From Parelaphostrongylus tenuis (taxonomy: Eukaryota > Nematoda > Chromadorea > Rhabditida > Metastrongylidae), in contig JAHQIW010005335.1 of NCBI GenBank assembly GCA_019055375.1, positions 186,001 through 250,000 on the forward strand: DNA of 64,000 bases, written 5' to 3'. Below, in pieces: positions 47,151 through 59,099 of the stretch. The translations under genes and the position numbers were made by a program. Positions within the stretch are counted from its first letter, which is position 1; every line of letters starts with the position of its first letter. The notes beneath the pieces were generated by a model, which saw only the letters and a list, made by a program, of their open reading frames with translations, did no database searches and was not told where the DNA came from.

Positions 47151-48089
47151 TATAAGGGTGAACGAATTTGGCACCCGTTTGAGGTTCAGAGTTTATGCTG
47201 GTTTTTCATCTAGCAGGCCCAGGACTGAGTGATATGCAGAACTCTGAACCTCGAACGGTAGTGAGGTCCGCTCACCTTTACCGGTAAAGGATGAAAAGCG
47301 GGTTTAACTATAATCTGAGATTAGAATTTTGCTATCACTAGGTTTTTGGACATATGGTTAGAACATTATAGAACTGCTAAAAGAGCAGTGAAACCAAGAA
47401 TTCTTGTAGGCCGAAAGTTTGACACAGTGCTTTTGATGGCATGTTTGAAGTTTCGCCTTTCACCAAGAATGGGTGTATTCCGACTGGCACGTATTATGCT
47501 CTGTCAAATATCTTCACAACCCTAACGGCGGAAAAAAGTTCAACACCCGAGTTACGAGCGCACGTTGGACAATAGTAACCATGCTTCCTTTATGTATTCT
47601 TGCGACCTAATGCAGGAGGTTAGCCTCACGAAATCAACATGAGTGAGGAAGCTCTCGTCTCATGGCAGAGAAAATCAACTTCAGGATATATATAAGGGTT
47701 GCTTACAAGATGCTGCTCGTCGTTGTAACCTGCTGTCAAGCCTAAGTTTTTAGCTTAATTCGTTAGCACCATCAAAGTAGTCGGTGGAGTAGGTTTCGTG
47801 TCAATGAGATTCCATCCAGGCTGTGAAAAAGTGAAATTTTCTGGAATGTTACTGTTAGAGTGAATGTTACATTGAAAGCCTTGAATTTGCTTGTTAAAAC
47901 CATGCATTTGTCGAGCGGTCGCCATATTACGGTGGATAAAAAAGTTATGGATCATTTGAATTAGCATGAGATAACTTCCATGCATGCCATGGGATTATTA
48001 CGGTTTCTTGTGTGGATTATTCCCACTGAAGGCCTAGATATTATTCCTCTTTATTTTGATTTTGTTACTTGCCTCCGCTATGTCCAACG

Positions 48090-48398
48090 ATTCAATCGCA
48101 GCTCATGTCTTATTGCGTCGTTGTTGGAGAAAGAGTCTTTGACAGCGAGCTGCAGTCGATGAGATAAACGAAGTTGAAGGGGAAGGCGCAACAAGAAAAT
48201 CTGCTGCTGTTCGCTGGTTTCAACGCTTCTCAATGTCCAAAATCTTCACCTCGAAGACAAGCCTCGTATAGGATGTTCAATAAAGTTGAACTACGAGTAT
48301 TCGGTTGCTGCTTTGGAAGATGAAGAGTCCTTTGATTTGAAGTCGAATGGTACTAGGACCATATCCGAACTCGGCGGCCTGATGGCAGAAAATCGTAG
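48090..48398 (+). mobile_element. mariner transposase relic, N-terminal part
   Basis: Encodes the DNA-binding half of a mariner-family transposase in broken frames: AAHVLLRRCWRKSL, a stop, AAVDEINEVEGEGATRKSAA, VRWFQRF, a frame change, NLHLEDKPRIGCS and RTISELGG. This order matches the two helix-turn-helix regions of mariner. The catalytic DDD domain is absent and no terminal inverted repeats are recognised. Non-functional. Confidence 0.75.
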
Positions 48399-48559
48399 AA
48401 AATAACGGCCTCTATTTTGAAGAATGGTTACTATTGTTTTTGTTTGGAAATCATGCATAAATTTTCAATTTTTTAAGCGTGCTCAGAACTTTCTTTATAA
48501 CCTAGTGGGCGTCGGGTATCGTTAGGAAACCAAAGGATACGAGGATACGATTATCATAA

Positions 48560-48810
48560 TAGAAATGGGTTAAGGCCGACACCTACGGCACTGCGTTATC
48601 AATGCGTCGATGTCGGTAAGTGCCAAAGGCTATACGATGAGGTCATGCTCAACTCCTAGTATGGGTGTGGATGTCAAAGTACGGTGGCCCTGTCGACCGT
48701 CGGCCGCTTATCATGTCCTCTTCGAGGAGGCCAATGAAGCCCCGATGAGGCCGCCGTCGTCGTGACGCTAATATGGGCGGTGCTTGACATGCCTTCAATA
48801 GGGGCGTGCT
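48560..48810. other. GC-rich island of unknown nature
   Basis: Markedly higher GC than its flanks, with GACCGTCGGCCGC and GAGGCCGCCGTCGTCGTGACG. No open frame, tRNA-like box or match elsewhere in the window. Confidence 0.35.
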
Positions 48811-49814
48811 CGTCATCAGAATTACTTAGATGATTTTCTGACTAGAATTTTCTGGTTCTTCAGTCATTCTGATAGATGTGATTTTGGTCTTACGGTGAAA
48901 AAACTCCCGTCCTTTTCTCAAGCGGAAAAGCTCTCGTTTAAACGGTTGTTCACTGAATGACGTCATTTTTTAGCGGTGTTTAAAAGATGTTTTTCGTGCG
49001 ATTGAAATCTCGGTGTTGCGTTTTATTGCTGTAGTCATGTAGGTTTTTGAACGAGTAGATTTTGGTAATCTGTTACGTTTGTTTGCATTCAAATATAATC
49101 TAGTTCTACCGTTTTCTAGGTTTCTAATTGATTTAGGAGTTTTTTTTTGTCGTTCCACATACATTTCATTCGCTGGATAATAGCTGGATACAGAATTTGA
49201 ACAAAAGTACAAAAAGTGTGAACTTTACTATTGCTGTTCCTACACGATGGTGTTTTTTTTTTCTAGAGAAAAGAGTGCACTTCATGCTAATATCCATCTC
49301 TGTGGTGTGTTATGAGAAGATTTAACTCAGATAAAAACTCCGCGACAACAGAAAACGTTCTAACATATTATATGCAGGACGTGTCATTTATAATAAGATT
49401 GATATGGTGGAGGGCACCGCAAATCGCACTTAGTTTATGCCTACACAATCAAATTCAATCACGTTTGAGAGTGCATTGAAGTATGGGAAAATCACCGTTT
49501 CGAAGGTTTTAGAGAAAAAGAAATCGTCATAAAAAGGAAATTGAATCGCGGCTACATCGCTGTCCATTACTTGACCATAAATTAACCTTTCGTCGTCTCT
49601 GAAGTGCTTTTCCCTCCACGATACAGCAAAGTCCTTTTTTTGTTACGATTAACGCTGATCGTTTCGATTTATCTATTGTCGATTTTATTCGAACGATTGG
49701 TCATCACATTTTACCGCGCAAAATCCAGCCCTTCCAGCATTCGATTCGTTCCTCGCATACATTCTCCACAAAGGTCTGCATATATTTCAAGTGTTGTTAT
49801 GACTGCTGCATGAG

Positions 49815-50005
49815 GATTTCGTCTTCTGCGTGAATGATGTAGGATGCTGGTCCAAACAAGTCTCCTTGCAATCTCGAAAGAACTCAATATAAGATGTTCC
49901 ATAAAGCGTTCGTTGACTGAGTGCAAGAGAATTGTGGGCAGGGTCCGAACGAGAACTTGCTTCTTGACAGCCTTCATCACTGACCATTTGGCCACAGTCC
50001 CCTGT
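49815..50005 (-). repeat. tRNA-derived SINE family C, copy 3
   Basis: The - strand head ACTGTGGCCAAATGGTCAG is an A box. The body shares CTTGCAATCTCGAAAGAAC and GGATGCTGGT (+ strand) with copies 1 and 2. Confidence 0.5.
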
Positions 50006-51144
50006 CATTATTTATTATTGTTATTATGAACTATCCGCTTTCAAACTTGAGAAGATAAGTCGTAAAATAACCATATTTCCAATAATGCTAAGTGATATGT
50101 AGAATTCCATAGTTGCAGAGCAACGGCCTTGAGGCATAGTAGTAGTTTGCATCTCCGGTGAAAGTCAACTCCATTGGAGGTTCAAATCTTACATATCATC
50201 TAATATCATTGGATATTAAGTAATAACATCATGACACTGTTTTTGAAAGCGATGAAATAAAGAGTTCTTATAGTTCATTAGTTTTGTTTAACCCTGTTGA
50301 TTTTTAGTGAAGGTCGCTCTTTCGAAATAATGGTGTATCATTCTTATTTATTGTTTTTTTATTCTCACAGAATAACAATGATAAGTATTCAATTGCAGGA
50401 CTGAGCAATATCAATATTACAAAACTAATCTCTTTCTATGACTTCTCTTCTTAGAGTTCTCCAGTAGAAGAGAATTATCTCAATTACTACATCTCTGGTC
50501 TTTTCTTTTTCTCAAGATTCTTTTTTGGGAACATGAATAGTCAAGTGGTATTGATAAATTCTAGCAATTGACTACTTCATCTTATTTCCACTTGCTGTTT
50601 TGATTGACATGTAATAAGAAGATGAGTCGACTTTTTTTTTTACATTTCCTTATGTCTACTCGAATTTTCTTCTAACTTCTTTTCTTTTCCCTAGAATTAT
50701 CACTGAAGGAGATTGAATCAGATACATCGTCGTTTTTCTATTATATCACCATTGCGATTAAGCAATCCTTACCTGATCGCTAAACATCAGAGCAGCCATT
50801 TATTAGCGCAATGAAAGTATTCACACTACAAACTAGTTGACCAGCTTCATCTATTCCAAATCCTTCTGGCTTATTCATTTACCCACGTCACTCACATAGC
50901 CTGTTAAAATCACATCGATTTAGGAAAATCGTATACGAAAAGGTTTTTCTGTCTGTTGCTCAACGTTCCGCAACAATATGGACAACAAAGCAGATATCAT
51001 AGCGCCAAGCGTCGCAATTTCTACCGCCATCGAAGTGGCCTAAGATGATCGTGGATGCGTGAGAATATTAGTAGTCTCGTGGGACAGTCCAATAGAACAC
51101 ATCGTTTTTTGAATGGAAAAGAAAGAAAGGCATGAGGAAGATAA

Positions 51145-51395
51145 AGCATTCAGCGTTGATCAAGTCCCATCGGGATGCGCCATGCATTTGACTACATCAA
51201 AAATCGTGGAGGTGATTGATGGTACACTTGGCTGAATCAATGACTCGTGGGCGCCTACTGATGTAGATTAGACTGGCACCAATTTGTCAACCATAAAGGA
51301 ATAGTAGGTGTAGTCAGCTTGAGATGCGAAGTCGTACCAGCGACCATATCTTTACTGAACGGCACTTCTAACCATTGTATTACATGCGCTATTCA
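51145..51395 (-). repeat. tRNA-derived SINE family B, diverged
   Basis: 3' end motif TTCAGCGTTGATCAAGTCCC and GGGATGCGCCATGCATTTGA; worn head near 51340-51390. Followed directly by another copy in the same orientation. Confidence 0.65.
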
Positions 51396-51439
51396 ATCGA
51401 AGGAGAATAATGAGAACTTCATTTAACCTGAAGGATAAT

Positions 51440-51715
51440 TAAAGCTCTCGTCGTTGATGGATCTCTGAGAGATACACCATTCATTTGTCTTCCATTTTTA
51501 GATTCGTTCGAAGTGATGAATGCATATCTGACCTTTGAAATGTTTCGTGGTGGCTTACCGATGACCACGTCAATGCCGCTTTTTCTCCCAAACAAGTCTG
51601 ATACCACTTCATCGATTTTGGAGGGATGGAAGGCTTGGTGAGCCATAAGCGCGAGATCGAACTGTCGACCTTATGTGTGACGCAGAGCACTTCTAAACAC
51701 TGCGCCACATGCGCT
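51440..51715 (-). repeat. tRNA-derived SINE family B
   Basis: Motifs CTCGTCGTTGATGGATC, GAATGCATATCTGACCTTTG and GGCTTGGTGAGCCATAAGCG. The head with GCGCATGTGGCGCAGTG lies at 51690-51715 on the - strand. Confidence 0.75.
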
Positions 51716-51744
51716 CCGATATAACATTACATTCAGTTTTCTCT

Positions 51745-52030
51745 TCAAATGTCTAAAAAACAATGGTGTACGAATTTGACACGAATTCCAATCTCGACCT
51801 CCATCGTTGTTGTTGTCATCTTGCAAATGTGGCCATTTATACGATTGTCAGATCTCTGAACTGCCCGAGAGTGCGCAGCTGCTTTAGACGACGACGACGA
51901 CAACGATGTCTTTGTTTGGTGATGGTGATGTACGTCTCCGTCACACCCAAATGTGCCAGGCGGACCGCCAGACCGACATCCGGACACCTCTGCTCGTCGT
52001 CTTGCGTTCCCAGACATAAAATATCCTGAG
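51745..52030 (-). CDS. Weak candidate exon in a GC-rich island
   Basis: Open in several frames. The - strand frame from 52017 gives MSGNARRRAEVSGCRSGGPP, then a short His run and a Ser run, which is low-complexity. High GC and open frames on both strands suggest constraint or simple-sequence bias. No splice sites or domain. Confidence 0.15.
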
Positions 52031-52119
52031 CTTTTCTTTGCCTAGAGAATTTGAAGGTATCAGGTCGATAGCTAAGCTTCATTGCTGAGAGCGGCTTAAT
52101 TCCAATTTGCAATGCATTT

Positions 52120-54045
52120 TTTTGTTCTTGAGGGAGATTTTCTCACCATATGTCTTCTTGACGCCCTTATGGAATTTCCCTTATTGAACAAAATGATGAT
52201 GATGTTGGAACTCTTGTAGAGCTAACATGACAGAAAGCGACTGAATAAATATGACTTTCGTGTGAAGTTCTAATGAAAATATGATTAATTTGAGCTCAGT
52301 ACAATTTATAATTCATTCCTAACATACTCGTACATGCTTAATATAAGTATAAAAAGTGTAAAATTCATAACTTACCATAGGTAATATGATTTATTGGTGG
52401 CATCTTTTGTAATAAGCTCTTTCCTAAACATTTTCATATTTGAGCGGAAAAAACTAATCCCCAAAACCTATTTTTCTGAATTAATCTTGGTTTTCATCAA
52501 ATAATTCATCGTATTTTTACAAACAACATTGGCCATTTTCATGACGATGCTATGTCTACTCATCAAAATACAGAAAAAATTAGAAAATACATGACGTCAA
52601 TACATTTTTAGATTTAGACGATTCTATGTACAAGCTAGAAAAAGAGGCAGCAAAAAACATTGTGGATCATAATTGGCACTAGGACGTGAAGTTGTTTTTG
52701 GATAAGCTTCAATAAAACAAATAAATCTTTCTTCCGAGCAGCACCGAAAAACTAGTGGCTACCGTAACCACCATCATCGGCTGAAATGCGGGACACGATC
52801 GATCTATTTAAAATTTTTCGTAATAAGTTATTATTAACAATTTGATGATCGTACTTACACTTTTATATTTGCACGGCACGATAACTGCGACTTTTTGAAA
52901 CCATTTTTGAAGTCCTTTGAACTTTTTTGTTGCAACTTTCTTGTTTTTTGGATCAAGGATTAGCACAGCTATCTCAGAAAGTTATTCGCCACGTTTAAGC
53001 TGATTAGTGATTTAAATATTAGGTCTAGAAAAATGGCTCCGCGGTTTTTTTTTGCTGCAATAATAGTAAAAGTAAAGATATACGAATTCTTTCTTTCTGT
53101 TTGAAAGTACGTTAAATTTGTTATTTTTTCTATGGTTTTGTATACAAAATAATTTATGTGACGGTTTTAATAGGACTTTGAAAATGACCACTTTTGTACC
53201 TAAAAAACGTCATTTGCTCTCAAATTTGCTGATTTGTAATTCAGATCTAGCAATTGCAGTGGTAATCTGAACGTGCAATGTCGAGAGAGTAAGGCAGGCA
53301 AGGTAAAACTTCCTGAAACTTCCCAGCTGAGCTCTTTAATGACGTTTTCGATTGGTTTTCTAACATGAAGTGAAGCAATACCATACAGCAAAATTGCAAA
53401 GTTGGTGCCGTTTTGGTTTTAAATATGATTTTTGCAATGAAATTTCATAACCTCGCTATCTTTCGATTGCGCAATTCCTCATGAATTTTGGTATACAACT
53501 TGCCTGTACTTGCTTTAACTTGGAACTCGCTCCAAGTTCCATTAATCCTGTGCGTCGCCTCATTAGCATCGTTCCCTTGCGCTCCATTAGTAATGAGTTG
53601 AAAGCGTATTTGTCAACACAGCAGCTCTATTTTGGAACAAGTAGAATGATACCAAAGTCATTCAATTCTAAACTTTTGGTCAATAAATCGGCAAAGTAAG
53701 GCTCCCGCAAATGGCTATTTCGGCCGCAAAGTCGTCATTTTCAAGGGCCTATAAAAATCATCATATGAAATATTTTGTATATAAAAAACATACGAATGAA
53801 AAGCGTTCTTAACGCGCTTTCGGGCAAATAAATAAAAATCAATAGTAAGACTAAAGAATTTGCATATCTTTATTTTAAATATCATTGCAGCAAAAAAGAA
53901 AACAGCGCAGTCATATTTGTTCGCCTAATAATTGCTGATTTCAATGCATTGACCAGCCACACTGTGATTGGTTTATTGTCAAAGGTTAATGAAATACATT
54001 CGAACTTTTCTTTTTGTTCCAGTTCTTTATGGCCATTTTTTTCAT
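52120..54045. other. AT-rich, no gene recognised
   Basis: No repeat shared with the rest of the window, and no exon-like stretch that I can support. Confidence 0.45.
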
Positions 54046-54049
54046 TTGT

Positions 54050-54315
54050 TTGAGCGAGTAGAGCAATGGATAGAGATGCACTGTGTCGCACACGTGGTCG
54101 ATGGTTCAATCTCACGCTCATGACTCATCATGCCTTTCATCTCTCAGAGTCAGTAAATTGGCACCATGTCTAGGAGGATAGCAGCACTTTTGATGAAGTC
54201 ATCGGGGGTCATTGTGAAGGCCAGATATGCGTCTAATTACCTGAAGCGAACCTAGAAATTGAAACTAATGCAAGTATCATCCTTCAAGGGATTGATCAGC
54301 GCCGAGCACTTCTAG
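54050..54315 (+). repeat. tRNA-derived SINE family B
   Basis: Head AGCGAGTAGAGCAATGGATAG with B box GATGGTTCAATCTCACG. Body TCATTGTGAAGGCCAGATATG, ending AAGGGATTGATCAGCGCCGAG. Confidence 0.75.
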
Positions 54316-54394
54316 TGAATCTAGGAATTATATTGAAGATTTCTTATGTTTTCACTGCTTTTTCGCAGTGTTATGATGGCTTCACATATACCTA

Positions 54395-54585
54395 GGAGAA
54401 CTGAGTGGTAGCAAAAACCGCACCTTAGGGCGAGGTTGAACCTGCGTATCACTCGCAGCATGTGCGCGTGCTACCACTACACCACCGTCATCACTCATTT
54501 TCCAACGTTTTGGTATGGACGAAAAGCAAGTTCAGCTCCCATCTGAGGTCGAATTTTCGCTTACCACTTGATTCTCTTGATATAT
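54395..54585. repeat. Palindromic pair of tRNA-derived units (family A), P4, diverged
   Basis: Left GAACTGAGTGGTAGCAAAAA answers right TTTTCGCTTACCACTTGATTC. The - strand tRNA-like unit (GTGGTGTAGTGGTAGCACG) is clear; the + strand unit is reduced. Confidence 0.5.
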
Positions 54586-55214
54586 ATGAAAGATCATAAC
54601 ACTACGCACAATGCGGTAAAAACAGCCAATATTTCGAGTAAACATGGAAAATTTTCCAGTAAAATTTTCTTCCTTTCCATTCTCGATGCCGTGAGCATGA
54701 TATTCAGCTTAACATCAGTATCTTATCCTGTCCATGCATGACAAAGCTATTAGGTCTGCGATCAATCATTCCGGAAAATTTGTTTTGAATAAGTTGCCAT
54801 CGTAGTAGCAGTGCCAGCGATCTTCTGTGTTACCTGAATATGATGACCATCTGTGAAGGATGATATAATGACCTCATGGAACACGGTTACCGCTAGCAAT
54901 AACACTTCATCCACCCATTCACCAGCTACCCACTAATCACCATCCACGGTAATAATGAATGGTAGGTCATCGTAGCGTGACATCATCTAACAACAGGGTA
55001 CCTTCTAAGACCTTTCGCTGACCAAGCCTCATATCTAATAGCTCATAAGTCAGTTAAATATGTGTGCACCCTAACCGATTGTATAACAGATTTCCAACAT
55101 AGTACATTTTTTGAACTTCTAAGTATCTTCTTCAACATACATATCCTATCAAAATTCTCTTCATTCTCCCGCTTTTATAGCAGTATATGATGTTATAAAT
55201 ATATATCCAAGAAT

Positions 55215-55530
55215 GCCATTTGATATGCAGAACTCTGAACCTTAGCCAGGAGTTGAACCCACCTTCCACTCACACTGCGGGCGCGCACTACCATTACTCT
55301 GCTGAGGTTGCTGCTCTGCTGTCACTTTTTCTGTGATGTAGACCATCGAAGCCGTCAGCAATCAATCGTCGGCTGCTGACGTCTGGTAAGCACATATCAG
55401 TATCAAACCCAATTAAGCAGAGTGATAATAACAGAGCAACGAGTGATAGCTGAGCAACAGCCTCGGTGGAGTGGGTAGTAGCAATCGTTGAAACTCTGAT
55501 TCAACTCCAATCGGGTGGTTCAGAAATTAT
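55215..55530. repeat. Palindromic pair of tRNA-derived units (family A), P5
   Basis: The left half has GAACCTTAGCCAGGAGTTGAA and GCTGAGGTTGCTGCTCTGCT; the right half has AGAGCAACGAGTGATAGC, GCCTCGGTGGAGTGGGTAG and TTCAACTCCAATCGGGTGG as their inverted partners. Confidence 0.55.
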
Positions 55531-55976
55531 CTTCGACGTAATCCGTCAACCTATTGATAGGTACTATATCGTCTATTTGTTTTTCAAAATGTAGTCGCTA
55601 AATTTTCGTAGTTGTACTTCGTATTCGGAGAAAAGTCTACGTTTTAAAAGACATGTAGACTTATGTTCGTCAATGACGAAGCATGCTTGTTTTTTTTGAC
55701 TAAAGTCTTATGTTTTTGTTTCGACGAGAACCGAACCTCATCTATCATAAACGATGTGTTCTATCGGAGATTTGCCTGAGGCGTGCATATATGAAGACAA
55801 TGACCTTTCAAGATATTTTCGTTCATCATAATTGTTATTATAGATTCCAGACTAATACTACGAAATCGATTCTTCATGTGATTGCTCGCCATTCTCTACA
55901 ACTTACTTACTCAACTACTTCGATGGTCCGTCTTCACTAATTGTGCGGACCTCAGCACATATTCCAAATGGCGTAT

Positions 55977-56090
55977 TACTGGTTGTGCATGTAGTATCCC
56001 TTGGTTTCCTGACGTAAGCTTGCAAGGGTTTTTAGGTCTTCACGGTGTCGTTGCCAAGGAATGGCTTTTGGCGACGGATCCTCGATCGGC
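55977..56090 (-). CDS. Candidate exon of unidentified protein
   Basis: The - strand frame reads GRPIEDPSPKAIPWQRHRED and LKTLASLRQETKGYYMHN, between a possible acceptor (CAACTAG) and a possible donor (CA|GTAATA). GC-richer than its flanks. No domain recognised and no partner exon found. Confidence 0.25.
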
Positions 56091-56626
56091 CTTCCCACTA
56101 GTTGATTCGAAAATGATGCTAGGCCGAAATGAAAAGCAGAAGTAGGGAAGAAAATCAACCGATCGCTCACGGATGATGTTGAAGCGTAAATATACTGTAG
56201 TGTACGTTCGTAAGCGGTTCCTAGGCCAAATGCGTTGCTGGCGCTGCGAGTTGTCTACGCTGTCATTTTAAACTCGAATCAGAAAATTGCTCAAATTTCC
56301 TTTGGGAAGGCTCTACAACAACCGTAGCATTTCCATCCAAAAATTCATCATTAGATCACAAGGCTATCTTTAATTAGAACACTGCCGATTGTGAATGTCG
56401 TGACTTCTAACCATTGATTCAATTATGCTCGGTTAAGAATATTTTGTTATAATTATATTTAGCAGCCACCTGTGAACAGATGGGATTTTTCTGCTGTTGA
56501 TGAGTTGTTGACATCTTGAGGCGTCGTTCTGCGTTAACTACTTTCTGTACTTTCTGTTCTAAATGAACAGGCATAACATTTTTATCACATGGTCTGCGAT
56601 AAAAATATAATCGCTAGAAATTTCTC

Positions 56627-56627
<1 letters not shown>

Positions 56628-56680
<53 letters not shown>
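56628..56680. repeat. (TA)n microsatellite, 53 nt
   Basis: Uninterrupted TA dinucleotide repeat. Confidence 0.97.
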
Positions 56681-56686
<6 letters not shown>

Positions 56687-56689
56687 TTC

Positions 56690-58220
56690 GCAACGGAAAC
56701 ATGCCTCAATAACATCACATCACCGCCACCAAGTGATGGATGTTTTCGTCGCGTTTTGAGGATTAGTGAGAATCTTACTTCTAACACTTTTGAAGTTTGA
56801 TCACCTATATTTTACCGTCCTTTAACTCGTTTCTATAATGCTAATAAATCATATTTTCCTACGTTTAACCCATCCGAGACCATTTGGAGAGAGCGTGCGA
56901 TTAGAGCGTCGTTATCAATGTGTACCCGGCTTGGTTTTTGTCTTTCCTGGAATAGAAAAAGGTGTAGTCCACTGGTTCATCAGACATGTGAATTCTCAAG
57001 GGCACTAGCTTGAAGCGTGGACATTTTTACGTTCATATGGGCGCGAGACGAATTAACACACTCCCATGACGACGTGGTTTCTATAGATGCCACACTTCTG
57101 CTGTGGTTTATTTTGGTGCACAAAATCTATTTCTCACCAAATTTTTTTCCGCATAATCGACAGCTAATGAAGTGTAGATGAAACATTAAAGTTCGACTAG
57201 CACATTAAAAGATGTCCTCTGATTATCTGCCCCTCAATTTTTTGCGACGAATTTCGTTACAAAAAAGAACAAAGTAATCTCCATAGAAGCATCTACATGA
57301 GTCAAAATACGGACTATCCACTCCAAAACTGGCCATCGAAAAATGAGCGCTTTCTATAAATGAGACTTCGTTTTTGATGTGTTAATGACTAGAGGAGCGA
57401 TGTTGTTCGTTAGATGTCTACCTAGTGAGTACTTTACAAGATTATACGGATTTTTAGCATGGGTATTATAGAATAACATGATAGAGAAATATATTTGTTT
57501 GAGAATTTCTCTAATTACGCTACAAAATATAGCTTGTAGGCTTCGATCGTGAGAAAAAATTACTTCTTACTTTCTCAGCTGGTGTCCGATAATTGCAGAT
57601 TTCATTATGTGTGCTATTGCGTCACATCATTTCACTTGCGTATATCTGAAATTGCCTACTTATTGAGGAGAATATTTAAAAGTTTCTAACGCTTTTCATG
57701 CTGCACTTCGTTTTGAGAAATTCCTGTACTTTATCATCTTATTTCAACTCCTGCCCAAAACTGATACTTTTGAAAATTTTAATGATGTTTGCTAATAGAA
57801 TACCCAAGAAACACGTGAAGCATAATTTATGGTGGATCTACTCCGTGTGAAGTTGAAAGATCGAAAGTTCATTAGTAAACAAGTATCCATAGAAACCAAT
57901 TAGAAGCCGTATATTGCTTCTTTGATTATTACGGATCGGTCGAACTTTTGAAGGAAATCCCTGATTACTTATTAGGGGCTGACTTGAAAACTTTCAGAAA
58001 CTTTTAGCGCTCATCAATTCTCTGTTCTTTTGCGATTTCTTGTGCACATGCAGTCTTGTCAGTTTTTCTATTTTGAGGCGAGACTGTGTTGCTTTTCTTT
58101 GGATTCAAATATTTTCGAATCACTAATCTGCGTTTTTTTTTCATAAAATCATCTCCATTTAAACGGTATATGAAGGATTAATTCTATTTTAGATCATTAT
58201 ATTATTTACGTAATGAATTT
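56690..58220. other. AT-rich, no gene recognised
   Basis: No exon-like stretch or shared repeat seen. Confidence 0.45.
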
Positions 58221-58223
58221 CAG

Positions 58224-58328
58224 ATGGACTGCCTACCGCGATGTGACATTCCACTTCCTGAGATCGGTGCCGCACGTGTTTCAACGAGTTTCAATGTGTG
58301 CGCACATCCGGCTGAACTCTCCATTCGA
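58224..58328 (+). CDS. Candidate first coding exon of unidentified gene
   Basis: An ATG lies immediately after a good 3' splice signal (GAATTTCAG|ATGG), as in many spliced-leader-accepting nematode genes. The 35 codons (MDCLPRCDIPLPEIGAARVS and on to PAELSIR) end in phase 0 at a GTAATT donor. GC-richer than its flanks. It might be the start of a gene whose later exons are at 61709 and 62907, but I could not link them. Confidence 0.35.
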
Positions 58329-59099
58329 GTAATTGTTGGTTTTTCAAAATTTTCATGTATTTTCCCTACGTTTTGCATCACTGGCTGTAGACACGGCGAC
58401 ATTACCAATATAATTATAACAGCCGCCAAATTGACACTCCCTTAAAATTCTATGAATGAAAGCGGTTCATAGATAGGAAGGGTCTTTTCTGGAAAACAGG
58501 GCGCCTGCGACGCTTTTTGCGAAATTTCGTTATATCTATTTTTCCATTACTTATAATTATCGTATTTTCACTTCAGTTGAGTACATTTTTCCTTAGGAAT
58601 CTTAATGAAATATTTCATTGCCGAAAAGCGTGCGTGTTTGCCCGCTCTTTTTTTTCTACAAAAATCAAACGGCTCTTATCTAAGGAATTTAGGCTGCTTT
58701 GACTCTCTCGCTGCCTTTACTTGTCAGAGTCTTCTAGTTTTTGGAAGGGGCTGAGCAAGGAGGTTGCGCTTTTTTAGCTTTGTTTATACATCTATTTCTA
58801 CATCAACGACATATCTCAGGTTCCCTACTGCATAACTTCTTTTCATTTTATTTTACACGAGCCACCTTTCGCATCACTATTTCTTTTCCAGCATTTGTAA
58901 TCGAATCGTTTCCTCACACTCATCATTCACGAAGGTTTTCGATCGTTCTGCGCACCGGTTCTTCATCTGCTTGAAAATTATCGTTTTATCTTTGAATGTC
59001 GTTGAGTGCCGGTCAACTTGATTCTCCCTAGAGTACTCGTATAGCCGAGCTAGAATGTTCACTCTTGGATTACGGAGGTGCACTTTTTTGGACAACTAT

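Noticed and set aside
48735..48775. CGATGAGGCC resembling the ribozyme core
   Set aside because: No GAAA follows and the flanks do not match the repeat family.
55710..55940. 76-codon + strand frame
   Set aside because: No splice signals, no domain, and AT-rich composition typical of chance frames here.
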